Assembly: GCA_905221605.1 (NCBI GenBank)
Contig: CAJNDS010001013.1
Span: 498,001 to 562,000 of the forward strand
DNA length: 64,000 nucleotides
Source: Symbiodinium natans
Lineage: Eukaryota > Sar > Dinophyceae > Suessiales > Symbiodiniaceae
Reading direction: 5' to 3'
Part shown: positions 1-11,109 of the stretch, piece by piece
Layout of the letters: each line of letters begins with the position of its first letter
How positions within the stretch are numbered: the first letter of the stretch is position 1
The notes under the pieces: model-generated
The model's input: only the letters and a program-made list of their open reading frames with translations
The model's database searches: none
Told to the model about the DNA's origin: nothing
Position numbers and translations under genes: made by a program

Positions 1-595
1 GGAGGACGTGGAGCCTCAACTAACCCCTTGAGTAAGGGCATGACGGTCCAAGCCGTCATCCATGGCTGCTTCCTCTGCCCTAAACCCTCAACCCGAAGGC
101 AGGATCGAGTCCCCCAAGCCCCAAGCCCTCAATCGTCAGCCCACAGCCCCGAACCCTACAGTCCCGAAGTGGCCTTTTTCAAAGGTGTAGTATAACAATT
201 ATACACATATATATATATATACATATTATTAATGTATTTATTTATATTTATATACATATATAATATAATACACCTATACATATAGAGAGAGAGAGAGAAA
301 GATAGAGCGAGAGATATAAAACAAGAAAGAAGAAATAAATAACGACAGGAAGAGAGAAAGAACTACTGAAATAAATAAATCAAGAAAGACAGAAAGAACT
401 AAATAAATAAATAAAGAATGACAGAAAGAAATAAATGAATAACAAAAGAAAGAAATAAAGAAAGTAATAAAATGAAGAACTAAAGTTAATAAGAAAAACA
501 ATGCAAGACAGAACCGAAAAATAAAGACTGAAATAAAGAAATCCAAAGCAGTAAATAAAGAAGGAAAGAAAGACGTGGTAACACCCTCGAAACCC

Positions 596-800
596 AAAAC
601 CCCAAACCCATAACACCCTCAGACCCTAAAACCCTACAACCCTAGAACCCTAACACCCTAACACCCTAACACCCTAACACCCTAAACCGTAACACCCTGA
701 CACTCTGACACCCTAGAACCCTGGCACCCTAAGAACCCTAACACCCAAGAACCCTAGAACCCTAACCTCCTCACACCCTAAACCCTCATAAACCCTGGCA
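596..800 (+). repeat. Degenerate telomeric tract (CCCTAAC/CCCTAGA variants)
   Basis: Mostly ACCCTAAC, ACCCTAGA and ACACCCTG units in place of CCCTAAA. The preceding 1-595 holds a purine-rich GAAAGAAATAAA microsatellite (280-560) and no gene. Confidence 0.7.
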
Positions 801-895
801 CCCTGACACCCTAGAATGCCCAGATCCCTAGAACCCCAACACCCTGACACCCTACAAAGCCTAAGCCCATATAACGCCCTGACACCCGTGAAGCG

Positions 896-997
896 TCAAA
901 TTTCGTGTCCAAGCTGCGGGTCGTTGCCCAAGCCCCAGGGGTCGGGTGACGCCTGCCGAGGCGGGTTGCCCAACATGACCTCGGCGTTCGGGTTGAC
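896..997 (-). CDS. C-terminal exon-like island, unknown
   Basis: Minus frame VNPNAEVMLGNPPRQASPDP then WGLGNDPQLGHEI and TGA at 896-898. An acceptor is possible at GCCGAG inside the island. Lies between degenerate telomeric DNA on both sides. Confidence 0.35.
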   Translation of the reverse strand, partial: VNPNAEVMLGNPPRQASPDPWGLGNDPQLGHEI

Positions 998-2109
998 GGG
1001 TTTAGGGGTTTAGGGGTTTCGGGTCTATAGGAGTTTAACGGTTTAGGGGTTTAGGGTCTAGAGGTTTTGGGGTTTAGGGTTGAGGGGTTTGGGGTGTCGG
1101 GGTGTAGAGTATTTCAAGAGGTAAAAGGATTTCTTGATTTGTTTATTTCTCGTCTTGTTTTTTTTTTGGGGGGGGAAGTTTAAACCCTAAACCCTAAACC
1201 ACAAACCCCAAACCCTAAACCCCAAACCCTAAACCCTAAACGGTAGTTTAGGGCGTCGAGTTTAGGATGTGGGCGTTCGGGAGGAGCGGGGCATGCTTCT
1301 TTGCTTTGCATGCGTGGCAGCTTATGCCCTTAGGGTGTAGGCTTTAGGGTTTAGGGCTTAGGGTTTAGAAATTGGTGCTCGGTTTAGGGTTTAGGGTTCA
1401 GGGTTCAGGGTTAAGGGTTTAGGGTTTAGGGGTCGACTGGGCCCGGGCACGGTAGTGCAGGATGCAGCTTCAGGGAAGGCGTGGCTCTCTCTAAAAGAGG
1501 GCGCCCCTAGATCGGACCAGAGGCTTAAAGGCCCTAACTGGTTTAGGACACCCTAAATCATAGTTGCAACGGAAAGGGGGAGCGTACCTGCAGGGCACGC
1601 ATGGGAAGTTGAAAGCTTAAGGCTGGGGACGAATTAAGGATCTGGGGTTGGTCGAAGGGGCTCGGATGACGCTTGCCGAGAAAATGTACTCGAGAGAGAG
1701 AGAGAGAGAAAGAGACAGAGAGAAAAAGGGAGAGATAACCAATAACGTCTGCAAGACAAAAGAGAAAAGACAAAGATCATGAACAAGAGAAAGGCACAAC
1801 AGCGAGAGATGGTGTTGCTTTCCGGCACTGATGGTCCTAGGAAACCTCCGAAATACAAACCTAAACCCTTAGGCCCAAACCCTAAACCCCAAACCCTAAA
1901 CTCTTTCCCGATCCTTGGGCCGCTTCTCTGACTTCGGAAGTAGGGCTGGTAAGTTGGCTTATGGGGATGAACATAGGGTCTCTAGGGGGATACTTACGTA
2001 GACTTGCCAACTCAAAAGGGCTCCCAAACCCCATGTCTGCCCATGTTTTTAATCGACTATGGGGGGGTTGGACCCTTATGATAGTCCCTTATAAGAAGGA
2101 CCCGAATAA

Positions 2110-2322
2110 GCTATCCCTTATAACCCACTTGTAAGCCCCCTAAGTGCCCTAATATGGTTATAAGTACAGTTATAAGTTATAAGTTATAAGTTATAAGTTA
2201 TAAGTTATAAGTTATAAGTTATAAGTTATAAGTTATAAGTTATAAGTTATAAGTTATAAGAACAGTTATAAGTTAGAAGTACAGCTCGAATTGGCTAATC
2301 TCTACCATGAACCTCCAAGCAG
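2110..2322. repeat. Palindromic element family B with heptamer expansion
   Basis: The right arm (CCATGAACCTCCAAGC) and the internal motif CTAAGTGCCCTAATATGG are family B. The interior is swollen by about 13 tandem GTTATAA units (2169-2260). Confidence 0.7.
2169..2260 (+). repeat. (GTTATAA)n tandem repeat
   Basis: About 13 units, formed from a motif that occurs once or twice in normal family B elements. Confidence 0.9.
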
Positions 2323-2408
2323 AGTTCAGCCCCCCAAGCGTTGTACAGGCTGGTGGCCTGATACCTTAATATGGCCCCTAGATACCCTTATAAGAACCCC
2401 CCTAGGCT

Positions 2409-2483
2409 GCCCAGTAACCTAGGCTTAAAAAGGGTGCCCTTTTTTGCTTAAAAAGGGAATAAGGGCACTACTGGGCATCCTAG
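2409..2483. repeat. Palindromic element family C, short
   Basis: GCCCAGTAACCTAGGCTTAA, AGGGTGCCCTTTTTTGC and GGGCACTACTGGGCATCCTA; the middle is deleted relative to 41.6 kb. Confidence 0.8.
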
Positions 2484-2704
2484 CCCCTATAAAACAGAAA
2501 CCCTACTTAAAGAGACCACCGACACGTAGAACCCAAGCGCGCAGTTTTGTCGCCGTGCCTACTGCCCCATGTCTCGATACCACGAGCAGAGCCAAACAAA
2601 CCCAACCTTTTACTGCTGAATCCTCTAGATGCCTATACCCCTAGAGCTTCTATTCCCCTCGCAGCTATCCTCCAACCCTAAACCCTAATCCTAAACCCGA
2701 TAAC

Positions 2705-2807
2705 TTGGCATGTTCCCCCTCATACAGTCCTTAATAGGGATTATAATAGAGGGGGGTATTATATAATCCCTATTAAGGACCGTTAGTATAAGGGGGAACC
2801 TCCCAAC
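2705..2807. repeat. Palindromic element family A
   Basis: Foldback of about 100 bp. The family consensus starts TTGGGATGTTCCCCCTTATA, reads CTAACAGTCCTTAATAGGGA in the left arm, and ends with the reverse complement GGGGGAACATCCCAA. No ORF. Confidence 0.85.
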
Positions 2808-2998
2808 CCATATCCCTAAAACCGCCGGCAAACACCATCTGAGTCCAAGACGCTAAACCATAAACCCTAAACCCTATACCCTAAACCCTGAGTCCCAGAC
2901 ACTAAGGATGCCGCGCGGGCCTTCTTTGGGCCCGCCGCTTGCGGCAACGAGGGAGCGAAACCCTAAACACAATTAGCAGCTAAAGCATACAGTTTTTG

Positions 2999-3062
2999 GC
3001 TTTCCCCCTTATGCTAACGGGTACTATAATCCCTATTAAGGACTGTTAGTATAAGGGGGAAC
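2999..3062. repeat. Palindromic element family A, truncated
   Basis: The left arm is shortened to CTTTCCCCCTTATGCTAACG; the right arm (TATTAAGGACTGTTAGTATA and AGGGGGAA) is intact. The internal deletion removes most of the left stem. Confidence 0.75.
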
Positions 3063-3320
3063 AGAATGAAGGAAGCCCTGAAGCACTAGTTAACCCGAAC
3101 ACCTGAAAGCCCCCCGAAGATGAACCTAGAACTAGTCCGGAAACCCCAAAACCGCTGACAATGGCGACCAGAACAAGAAACTTACTTCGGCCCTTCGTTG
3201 TTTAACCTTCTTCTTGACCCAGAGCTGTCAAAGGTTGGGGGTTTGGGAGTTTTCAGAGTTTAGGGTTTAGGGTTTAGGGTGTTGGGGGTTTCAGGGTTTA
3301 GGGCCTCTTTTGACCACCAC

Positions 3321-3373
3321 TTATCATCTCCTGCAGCATGCTACACTGCCACACATGGAGACCACCACCAGAG
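3321..3373 (-). CDS. Single exon-like island, unknown
   Basis: Acceptor CTCAACAG, peptide SGGGLHVWQCSMLQEMI, donor ATAA|GTGGTG. Flanked on the high side by a CCCTAAA array (3399-3455). Confidence 0.25.
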
Positions 3374-3398
3374 CTGTTGAGCCGCACGCGTCGATGAC

Positions 3399-3455
3399 CC
3401 TAAACCCTAAACCCTAAACCCTAAACCCTAAACCCTAAACCCTAAACCCTAAACC
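3399..3455 (+). repeat. (CCCTAAA)n array
   Basis: Eight near-perfect units, followed by degenerate units to 3535. Confidence 0.9.
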
Positions 3456-4268
3456 GAACACCAATTTCTAAACCCCAAACCCTAAACCCTAAACTCTAAA
3501 CCCTACACCCTACACCCTACACCCTAAACCCTAAACTGCTAGGATCTCAGCCCAAGCCTAAATTTGAAGGGCTCTGGCTTAGGGTTTAGGGTTTAGTCCT
3601 CGAGACCCAATATGGCCCAAAATTAACACTAACCGCCCCATACTTGGTGGGTTCATGGGAAAGAAGAAGTAGGGATATAAGTCCCCTAATTATAGGGTGA
3701 TAATTCTAGCTAGGGTTTAGGGTAACCATCGCAAGGAGGGCCTTGTACCTGCTGCCTTACACCTTGCGGGCCCCCATCAAGCCAGCAAACAATAAAGCGT
3801 AAGCCCGAGCCCAGAGAAAAGGTCGATAACCCAAACTGAGAATTACAACCTTCTTACGACTTCTGCCCAAAACCCCTACATAATTTTCCTTACTTCTTGT
3901 GAACTAAGGTCTGTTCCTGAATCTGAGAGATACTAAGGTGACCCCTAAACCCTGCGAACCCGAAACCCTAAACCAACCCTAAACCTAATTGGCTGGGGGG
4001 GACACTAACTTATCCTAAGCCGTGTAAGCCCTGTTGAAACCCCTCTAAAGCCTACATGGCCTAAGCCGGCCCCATAAACCTAAGTTCAGACCCTGAAAAT
4101 GAGCGCTATAACAAACGAAGAAGCCCTAGAGGCCCTATGTTGTTCCCGCCTCAGCCCTGAACCAAAACCCTAAACTCCATAATACTCCTCAAGCCGTGAA
4201 CCCTCAACCCCAAGGCCTAAACCTGCAATATTCCTCAAAGCCTGAACCCCAAACCCCAAACCCATAAA

Positions 4269-4375
4269 CTTACTGTTGGTTAGCAGGGAATGAGGGAATT
4301 AGGGCCCTATATATACCCTTTAAGGGATTATATAGGGTACCTCATTGCCTCATTGCCTACTAACCAACAGTAAGT
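4269..4375. repeat. Palindromic element family D
   Basis: CTTACTGTTGGTTAGCAGGG and AATGAGGGAATTAGGGCCC; the right arm ends CTACTAACCAACAGTAAG. Confidence 0.85.
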
Positions 4376-4431
4376 AAGCCCTAAACCCTAAACTCTACCC
4401 TAAAACCTAAACCCTAAACTCTAAACCCAAC

Positions 4432-4521
4432 CTTCAAGCCGACAGCACTGGTCACTAGGGGCACGCGCCCGGACGAAGCGCGCATCTGCCGGAAGCTCCG
4501 GAATGGCGACCATGTTGCAGG
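4432..4521 (-). CDS. Single exon-like island, unknown
   Basis: Ninety bases between acceptor CCTCAG and donor GAAG|GTTGGG read CNMVAIPELPADARFVRARA then PSDQCCRLE. The donor has the same GTTGGG start as the island at 6132-6205. Other frames are also open. Confidence 0.35.
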
Positions 4522-4861
4522 CTGAGGGGTTGCAAGGTTCAACGTGTAGGGTTTAGGGTCTAGGGTTTAGAAGTTTAGGGTTTAGGTTTTAGGGTTTAGG
4601 GTTGCAAGGTTTAGGGGTTTGGCTTTAGGGCTTACAGGGTGGGGTGCAGGGTCTTGGGCTTTCGGCTGTAAGGGGTTCAGAGGTTTGGGTGTTGAGGGTT
4701 TGGGCTCGGGTCTAGGGTTTTAGAGTCTAGGCTTCAGGCTTTCTTTCTTGGCTTTGTGGGCTTAGTCGCTCACTGCACCAGCATGCCTGAACTCAACCCA
4801 AGCTTGTGTTCCGGTGTTCCGGGTTCATGGAGCTTAGAGTTCTCCATGGTTGGAGCAAGAT

Positions 4862-4917
4862 ACCCTAAACCCTAAACCCTAAACCCTAAACCCTAAACCC
4901 TAAACCCTAAACCCTAA
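4862..4917 (+). repeat. (CCCTAAA)n array
   Basis: Eight perfect units between two unique islands. Confidence 0.9.
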
Positions 4918-5020
4918 TACCGTGCACAGCTGAGTGAGGCAGATACGGCACTATACGCGGCATTGAGCAAATGTGACTGCGGCAGGAACCGTATTCTAGG
5001 CCGAAGGCGGAGAGGTCGTC

Positions 5021-5169
5021 TACTTGGAGGTGCATGGGTAGTTTTCAGTAGGGTTAGAAGTATGATAACTACCAATACCCCGAACCCCTATCCCCTGAAC
5101 AGTTAATCCCTAAACCCTAAACCCTAAACCCTAGAACCCTACTTACAGGTACCCATGAACCTCTAAGTA
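5021..5169. repeat. Palindromic element subfamily B2 with CCCTAAA in the loop
   Basis: Arms TACTTGGAGGTGCATGGGTA and GTACCCATGAACCTCTAAGTA. The centre holds three CCCTAAA units (5111-5135). B2 shares the B ends but has GGGTAGTTATAAGTAGGGTT inside. Confidence 0.8.
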
Positions 5170-5682
5170 GAAAGGACTTAAGAGCGACCTGAAACTCTCG
5201 AAAGCTACGTTAGGCCTTGACAATGAGGGAAAGAGGGTTTAGGGTTTCGAGTTTGGGGTGTAGGGTTTAGGGTTTGGGGATTAGGGCTTTAGGGCTTAGG
5301 TTGTGGGCTGTATGGACTGCGGGGGCTTAAGATGCAGGAGATCACATACATACGCGGTCTTGAGGACGACTTCACAAGGAACCACGAAAAAGTGCATGGG
5401 GTGGGTGGAGGGGTGAGGGTTTAGGATTTAGGGCTACGGGCCGCGGCTATGGGTGGATTTCAAGGGCCCACATGCCGATAACGCCTTAGCAAGCCCAAAT
5501 AAGCGCTTAACCCGCCGCACTAAGGCAAAAATGGGCCCCATACCCACCCCCATCCGTTACACCCCCCACTGGTTCCTTGTACTTATGACTGCTGTAAAGC
5601 AAACAGGAGAGGACGGAAACCTTCAAAATTCGAGGACATTTCCGGTGACATCTCCCCAAGAGCTGCATCCTGACCCCTAAAT

Positions 5683-5792
5683 TCCTATTTGCTTAAGAAG
5701 CCCAAAAGAACTAAAAAAAAAAACAATCCCTATATTTCCCTTGTAGGGGAGATGTTTTTGTGTTTCTTTGGAGGGGTTCTTAAGCAATTAGT
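5683..5792. repeat. Single palindrome
   Basis: Arms ATTTGCTTAAGAAGCCCAAA and TTCTTAAGCAATTAG around CCCTATATTTCCCTTGTAGG. Confidence 0.55.
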
Positions 5793-5996
5793 AGTAACCT
5801 CACAAACCTGAAGCCCTTAACCCTGCACTTCAACCACACAGCATCGAAAAGACAGAGACATAAGGGTTTAGGGTTTAGGGTTTAGGCTTTAGGGCTTCAC
5901 AAGACCATCCCTGTACAACTGTAAAGACCCTCTAAACTGTAGGCTCTAAACGTTAAACACAAACCCTAAACCCAAGCCATTCTAAACCCTACATCT

Positions 5997-6099
5997 GGGA
6001 TGTTCCCCCTTATTCTAACAGTCCTTAATAGGGATTATACTAGGGGGTACTATAATCCATACTAACTAGGGGCTGTTACTAGAAGGGGGAACATCCCAA
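5997..6099. repeat. Palindromic element family A
   Basis: GGGATGTTCCCCCTTATTCT ... AAGGGGGAACATCCCAA. The right inner arm has diverged (ACTAACTAGGGGCTGTTACT). Confidence 0.85.
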
Positions 6100-6131
6100 C
6101 CCTACATCCTAGACGCCCTTAACCACCCAAC

Positions 6132-7242
6132 GCCAGCAATGGAAATCCTCCACCAAGCTGTTCGGGCCCAGCATTGAGATCGGGGCGTGCCTCGGGCGAC
6201 CCAGACTGTCGGGAGGTTTCGTGTCAACCCTGAACCCAAAAACTCGCTACAGACTCTGACCCCTCAACCGCTGACATGACTCTGCACCTGCAATCGCGGA
6301 TTGCTTTTTGTGTGCATTTGTCTTGGCTGACTTCTGAACCCCTCCTAAGATTTTAACTTTTAGGTCCCTTATTGTAGTTTCTACCAAAATCCCCAAAAGT
6401 TGAAGTCCTAAGAGCCAGCCAGAAGAAAGCCAAGTTGTTGTTGCCGAAGGGAGCGGTTGGAGCGCCACGATGAGGGTTTGGGGTGTTGGGTAGGATCTAG
6501 ATTAGGGCTGTTCGGGGCCCATGAACCCTGGAAGCCTCTTGCCGGACCAAACAGAAAGCTTCAGTGCATCTGGAGTTTAGGGTTTACAGTTTACGGCTTA
6601 GTAAGTTCTGGGCTCAGGGTTTCAGATGAAGGCACCGCCTAGCAAGGAAGCCCCCAGCCACCCAGCCGCCCCAAAAGCAGCTGAACCTTAAACCGCAAGC
6701 CTGTAATCTGGAGTTCAAGGTTTAGGGTTTAGGGCTTAGGGTTTAGGGTTTAGGGTGCCCAGAGAGCCTAAACACTCTCAATTACAGGGTCTTGGGTGGT
6801 ACCTATAAGCCCCAAAGCCTCAATCCACCCCACCCTCCCCAAACCCTCAACTCCAAACCGCCAGAGCTGCACCATTGCCTTTGTCTACCATACCCAGTTC
6901 CAGCATCCTGAGACACCTAACCTAACCTTAACCTTCACCCTACAAAACTCTAAACCCCAAACCCTACGCCCAAAACCGCATTCTCTCCCAACTGGGCCCC
7001 CCAGTCATTTCGGTGCTGGAGGTTTGGCGGGAAGAAAACTGGCGCCTGGGCAGATGGGCGGTCAGGTCTAGGGTGTAGGGCTTAAGGGAGAAAAGGGAGT
7101 ACCTGACCTAACCCGTTTTGCCATTTTAACAGGGAAAAAACTGTGACCCACCCAGATTCCACTGAACCGGAACACCACGTTACAACGCATCACATATCTC
7201 TGGGCTTGACGCCGCGAACGCGAGAAGAAAACTCAACACCAT
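6132..7242 (-). CDS. Gene K: possible secreted or membrane protein, N-terminal exons
   Basis: ATG at 7242 opens MVLSFLLAFAASSPEICDAL, a typical short signal peptide (hydrophobic run LSFLLAFAA then Ser/Pro), with donor GTAACG after 7184. In phase follow 6977-7045 (RQFSSRQTSSTEMTGGPSWE, donor CG|GTTTTGGG) and 6636-6680 (CFWGGWVAGGFLARR, a short Gly/Trp hydrophobic segment). A further island at 6132-6205 (SGSPEARPDLNAGPEQLGGG, acceptor CCGACAG, donor GTTGGG) may belong here. Secretion is inferred only from the N-terminus. Confidence 0.4.
6330..6436. repeat. Dispersed repeat, copy 1
   Basis: CTTGGCTGACTTCTGAACCC ... AGAGCCAGCCAGAAGAAAGC then CAAG. Shared with 46598-46690; inverted ends GGCTTTCTTCTGGCTGGC and GCTGACTTCTGAA are only partly complementary. 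Confidence 0.65.
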
Positions 7243-7274
7243 GGCAACCCGATTCAAAGCTCAAAGAACAAGTA

Positions 7275-7424
7275 GAAGGGACCCTTAATCTTAATTCCCC
7301 TTTATGACCCCTATGCATATACATATATATATATATACATAACTTGTACAGTCCCTATTAGCTAAGTAGCCCCTAAATTACCCTAAGGTCCCGGCCAGGG
7401 TCCCTCCTTCAGTCCCTTGATAAA
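7275..7424. repeat. Element family G
   Basis: GGACCCTTAATCTTAATTCC, a TA microsatellite, TAAGTAGCCCCTAAATTACC and GGTCCCTCCTTCAGTCCCTT. Weaker stem than the other families. Confidence 0.6.
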
Positions 7425-8702
7425 CGCTCTAAGAGCCCTATGATAAACGCACATTCAAGCCTGAAAACGCAAGTCAGCATCAACCCTAAACTCCCTAAAG
7501 CCGTGAGAACGCTAAACGTCGAATGCTCTCGAAAGACCCCCTAAGCCCTGAACCCTGGACCCTAAGCCCTAAACCCTAAACCCTAATATAAGCTCTGAAG
7601 ACAGTATTACCGCCATATGAGTCCGCCCTAGTCAAGGGAGTCATACTCGGACTCATCTTTTCCTTTGTTCTTTTTATGCGTGCACGCGTAATAAGAAAGG
7701 ACTTGGCGTGCACATAATTTATTTGTTGTACACTCATTTCACTTGTCTTTCTTTTGATTCACGCACATTCTCTCATAATATTATTACGGGTGGTGAAGAT
7801 AAAGACCAAAAGGTTGGGAAAAGGCCCTAAACCCTAAACACCCTAAACCCTAAACCCTAAACCTTAGAATTCAGGGGCACGCCTCAGTCGCTACGCAAAT
7901 TCATGCATCCTTGAGGGGCAAAACTAGGGTTTAGGGGTTTAGGTTTAGGGGCTTTTGGGGAAAAAATTGAAGGACGCATGCAACTGTTGTCACGAAGCTA
8001 AGACACTAAGGGTTCCAGCTGCAGCTCCAGTAATAAAGGTTTCGGGTTTAGGGGTTTAGGGTTTAGGGCTGTGGGAAATGTGGTCACTTGTCTGTTCACA
8101 TCCTACTATCAACTGACTCTGGAACTAAGATAAGAATACGCTCTCCAACACCCTGTGAATAGGATGTGAATGAACGTAGTAATTTCTCAGGATATATATA
8201 TATATATACTCCTAACATGGCGCTTATATAACATTAGAGCATCTGGAAAAGGGTCCCCAAACCCAAGGGTAGAACCTTAGGAGTCCAAGGTAGAGGCCCA
8301 TGACCTAGACCCTGAACCCAAAGACCAAAAACTCTACCCTGTAAGCACCACACGTCGGCGCCGGCTCAGAGAACTGGCAGGAGTGAGGGTTAGAGGATTC
8401 CGGGTTTAGGGCACCTCTTGGGTTTCGGGTCTAGGGATTGGGGGTTGGGGATTGGTCTGTGGTTTGGAGTTTGGGGTTTAGGGTACTGCTAGGGTCTAGG
8501 GTGTAGGGTTTGGAATTTGGGTGGGTTTGGGGACCCCAAACCTGCCGCCACTTAGTGGGGAACGAAGGAACTATGTACCTTGTCTCTCCACAGAAACCTT
8601 TTCTAGGATTCTACAGTTTACCTATAGTTCCGTACCTGTATAAACTCTGTAAGGGACCGATTCTATGCGGTACCTAATTCCTCATTCCCTACCAAGAGCC
8701 AG

Positions 8703-8857
8703 TACTTGAAGGTTCATGGTACTTACTAACCACTTATACCTGTACTTATAGCCCTACTTATAATACCACTAAAGGGCCTTATAAGGGCTATTCCAATTAT
8801 AAGTAGGGTTATAAGCCCAGTTATAAGTGGTTATTGAGTCCCATGAACCTCCAAGTA
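8703..8857. repeat. Palindromic element family B
   Basis: Foldback of about 155 bp with ends TACTTGRAGGTTCATGG and CCATGAACCTCCAAGTA. The interior is a nest of TTATAAC/GTTATAA motifs (ACCACTTATA, CCCTACTTATAA, GTTATAAGTGG). Confidence 0.85.
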
Positions 8858-9030
8858 CGCTTTTGGGGAGTGGAAGGCTACGAAGGCACGGGTCATACAG
8901 GGGAACTGACTCACCTGAAGCTGCCTCCCAAACCCTAAACCTATTTTGACGGTGGTAAGCTGTGGAGGTTTAGGGTTTAGGGTTTAGGGTTGGGCGTTTG
9001 GGGTTTAGGGCTTTGGTGGTTTAATTCGGT

Positions 9031-10566
9031 TCAGGGCCGTGCAGTCAGACTTTTTGGCCTAGGCACGAAGGCTTTCTGCGCACAGGATTCGTTTAGGGCT
9101 GAGGGCTTAGAAAGGAGAATGGCGTCGGCTGGTTCCCCAGTTATCGTCCCGCGCCTGCCGTTGTTTCATCATTGAGGCTGCCTCGATCATGCAACATGAA
9201 GGGCTTACTGGCTCCCGTACCCCCAAGGATGCACCCCTAAAAGGTTTCCCTTAATACACCCCTAATCCAGCATGGGCTATTAGGCCTTATAATCCCCCTA
9301 ACCAACCCTATAAAGGGCCTTTTCAAGGGGTTATAGGGTATAATAGCCCATGCAGGATATGGCCCTTGCATATTTCCTTAGGAAGCGTGACTTGCCGGTT
9401 CTTGAGCGGCATAAGGAAGGACCCTTTGTCTTATTCCCCTATATGGCCCCTACATACCTCACATAGGCCCTACATACCTAAGTATTCCTCTAGGGTCTCT
9501 TATGATGGTCCCTTCTTGAGTCCCTTGAGGTTCTTAATAGGGAATGAGGGAATGAGGTACCCTGTAGAATTCCTGAAAGGGTTTAGGGTTTAGGGGTTTT
9601 CACAAGGGAAATAAGCTACCTAATTCCCTGATTCCCTACTGAGACCCAGGCGAATGATTGACCCTCCATGCAGACAAAAAGCGGGGACAAGGGTCCGTGG
9701 TCGTGCTTGTAAGGTGCATCTGTCGGCCCATCTTCCAAGGGTGAAAAGCGCAAAAAAGAGCTCTATAGGGATTACTACGTAACCAACAGTAAGCTAGAAC
9801 CTCAGAAGGCCTCTAAACCCAAACACTTCTGGGGTAGCCGCTGCGGAGACGGTGTCGTCATAGTCGTCATCGTCTACACAATCTGGCCGGACGTCAATGA
9901 AGGTGTTCTTCACCTCCGCCAGACCGGGGCGAATTGCTATAGGGCATAAGGCTTCAGAAAAGATGGTTTAGGGTTCAGGGTTCAGGGTTTAGGGTTTAGG
10001 GTTTAGGGTTTAGGGCTTGTCTGCTGTCTGCTTTTGGAAAACAAAGGGTGGGGGATGTGTGGCTAAACCTCCTGGGTTCAGGGCCCAGTTCAGGCGCTCG
10101 GAGGTTCCCCCGGCTCTCCAAGAGTGAAAGGGTCGCCGTTGTTGTGTAAAAGGGGATAGGAAAGAAGCAGGGGTTTAGGGTTTAGGGTTTAGGGTTTAGG
10201 GTTTAGGGTTTAGGGTTTAGGGTTTAGGGTTTAGGGTTTAGGGTTTAGGGGTAGGGTATAGGGTTTAGGGGTAGGGTATAGGGTTTACGAAACCAAGGGC
10301 ACGGCTTGGGGTCCAGGCAGTAGAAGGCTCTGAGGTCATTCCCTGTTGAAAAGACGACTATGTTTAAGAGAACTGGCAATAAACCCTGAACCTTGAACCC
10401 TAAAGCCCAAAACCCTGAACCCTAAACCAGCCTAAACCCTAAACCCTAAACACTAAACCTTAAATCCTCAAGTCCTCAGTGGGATTCAGGGCGGGGGCTT
10501 CAAAACCTGGGCTCTGGTCAGCCCCGGGATGCCGAGTTGGGGAATTACCCCACAAGCCCCTGCGGA
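9031..10566 (-). CDS. Gene J: six-exon model with VKNTFID motif, unknown
   Basis: Exons 10507-10566 (SAGACGVIPQLGIPGLTRAQ), 10294-10342 (GMTSEPSTAWTPSRAL), 10069-10113 (GTSERLNWALNPG), 9827-9936 (IRPGLAEVKNTFIDVRPDCV then an acidic run DDDDYDD), 9676-9731 (MGRQMHLTSTTTDPCPRF) and 9031-9154 (RGTITGEPADAILLSKPSAL to LTARP, TGA). All phases match. The string VKNTFI resembles a short motif I recall from dinoflagellate predicted proteins, but I cannot confirm this here. The acceptor of 10507-10566 is CCCTAAACAG and the donor of 10069-10113 is GTTTAGCC, both telomere-like. The start is not identified. Confidence 0.45.
9271..9353. repeat. Single palindrome
   Basis: CATGGGCTATTAGGCCTTAT ... GGTATAATAGCCCATGC, about 80 bp. 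Confidence 0.65.
9410..9527. repeat. Element family G
   Basis: GGACCCTTTGTCTTATTCCC, ACATACCTAAGTATTCCTCT and GGTCCCTTCTTGAGTCCCTT. Confidence 0.6.
9531..9648. repeat. Palindromic element family D with TTTAGGG in the loop
   Basis: Arms TAGGGAATGAGGGAATGAGG and CTAATTCCCTGATTCCCTAC; the centre reads AGGGTTTAGGGTTTAGGGG. The outermost bases are missing. Confidence 0.75.
10171..10288 (+). repeat. (TTTAGGG)n array
   Basis: About 11 perfect units, then GGTAGGGTATAGGG variants, ending at the donor of exon 10294-10342. Confidence 0.9.
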
Positions 10567-10984
10567 CTGTTTAGGGCTTCGGGTTTAGGGTTCAGGGTTC
10601 AGGGTTTAGGGTTTAGGGCTTGTAAACCTCAACCCCCCAAACCCGAAGAACGAACCAAGCCCTAAACCAAAACCCTCAAACCGCCCTTGACATCCGAAAG
10701 GCTCTACCCAACATATCCGAACCCCGAGCCTCATTAGACAGAAAGCCTAAACCCTAAACCCTAAACCCTAAACCCTGAACCCTGAACCCTAAACCCCTAA
10801 ACCCTAAACCCTAAACCCTAAACCCTAAACCCTAGACCCTAAACCCTAACCCTAAACCCTAAACCCTTAAGTACCAAGACATCCAAGATGCGCATAAACC
10901 CTAGACCATGTAATCACAAGCCAAACCCTCAATCCCGCTTCAACCACAAGCCATGCGCCCTACTCTAGGGGGCCTACGGATTAT

Positions 10985-11045
10985 GGAACAGGGTTTTGGG
11001 GGGCTATCATAGTAAATTCTTAAAGGGACCATAAGGGAACTACCT
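10985..11045. repeat. Family F fragment
   Basis: CAGGGTTTTGGGGGGCTATC and AAGGGACCATAAGGGAAC; both ends are missing and the right side passes into CCTAAACC. Confidence 0.5.
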
Positions 11046-11109
11046 AAACCACCCTAAACCCTAAACCCCAAACCCTGCACCCAAACCCTAAACCTAAACC
11101 CTACATCAC

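Larger units (their letters stand above)
998..3320. other. No gene seen; telomeric and element-rich stretch
   Basis: Mixed TTTAGGG/CCCTAAA tracts, (GA)n at 1689-1712, a possible short minus exon near 1423-1465 (LHPALPCPGPVDP then TAA), and the family A, B and C elements listed separately. Confidence 0.5.
7250..9030. other. No gene supported
   Basis: Family G and B elements, TA microsatellites (7317-7340, 8195-8210), short telomeric tracts and a stretch at 7650-7800 with ordinary composition but no convincing frame. Confidence 0.4.

Noticed and set aside
274-616. Minus-strand ORFs rich in F, L, S
   Set aside because: Translation of a GAAAGAAATAAA purine microsatellite.
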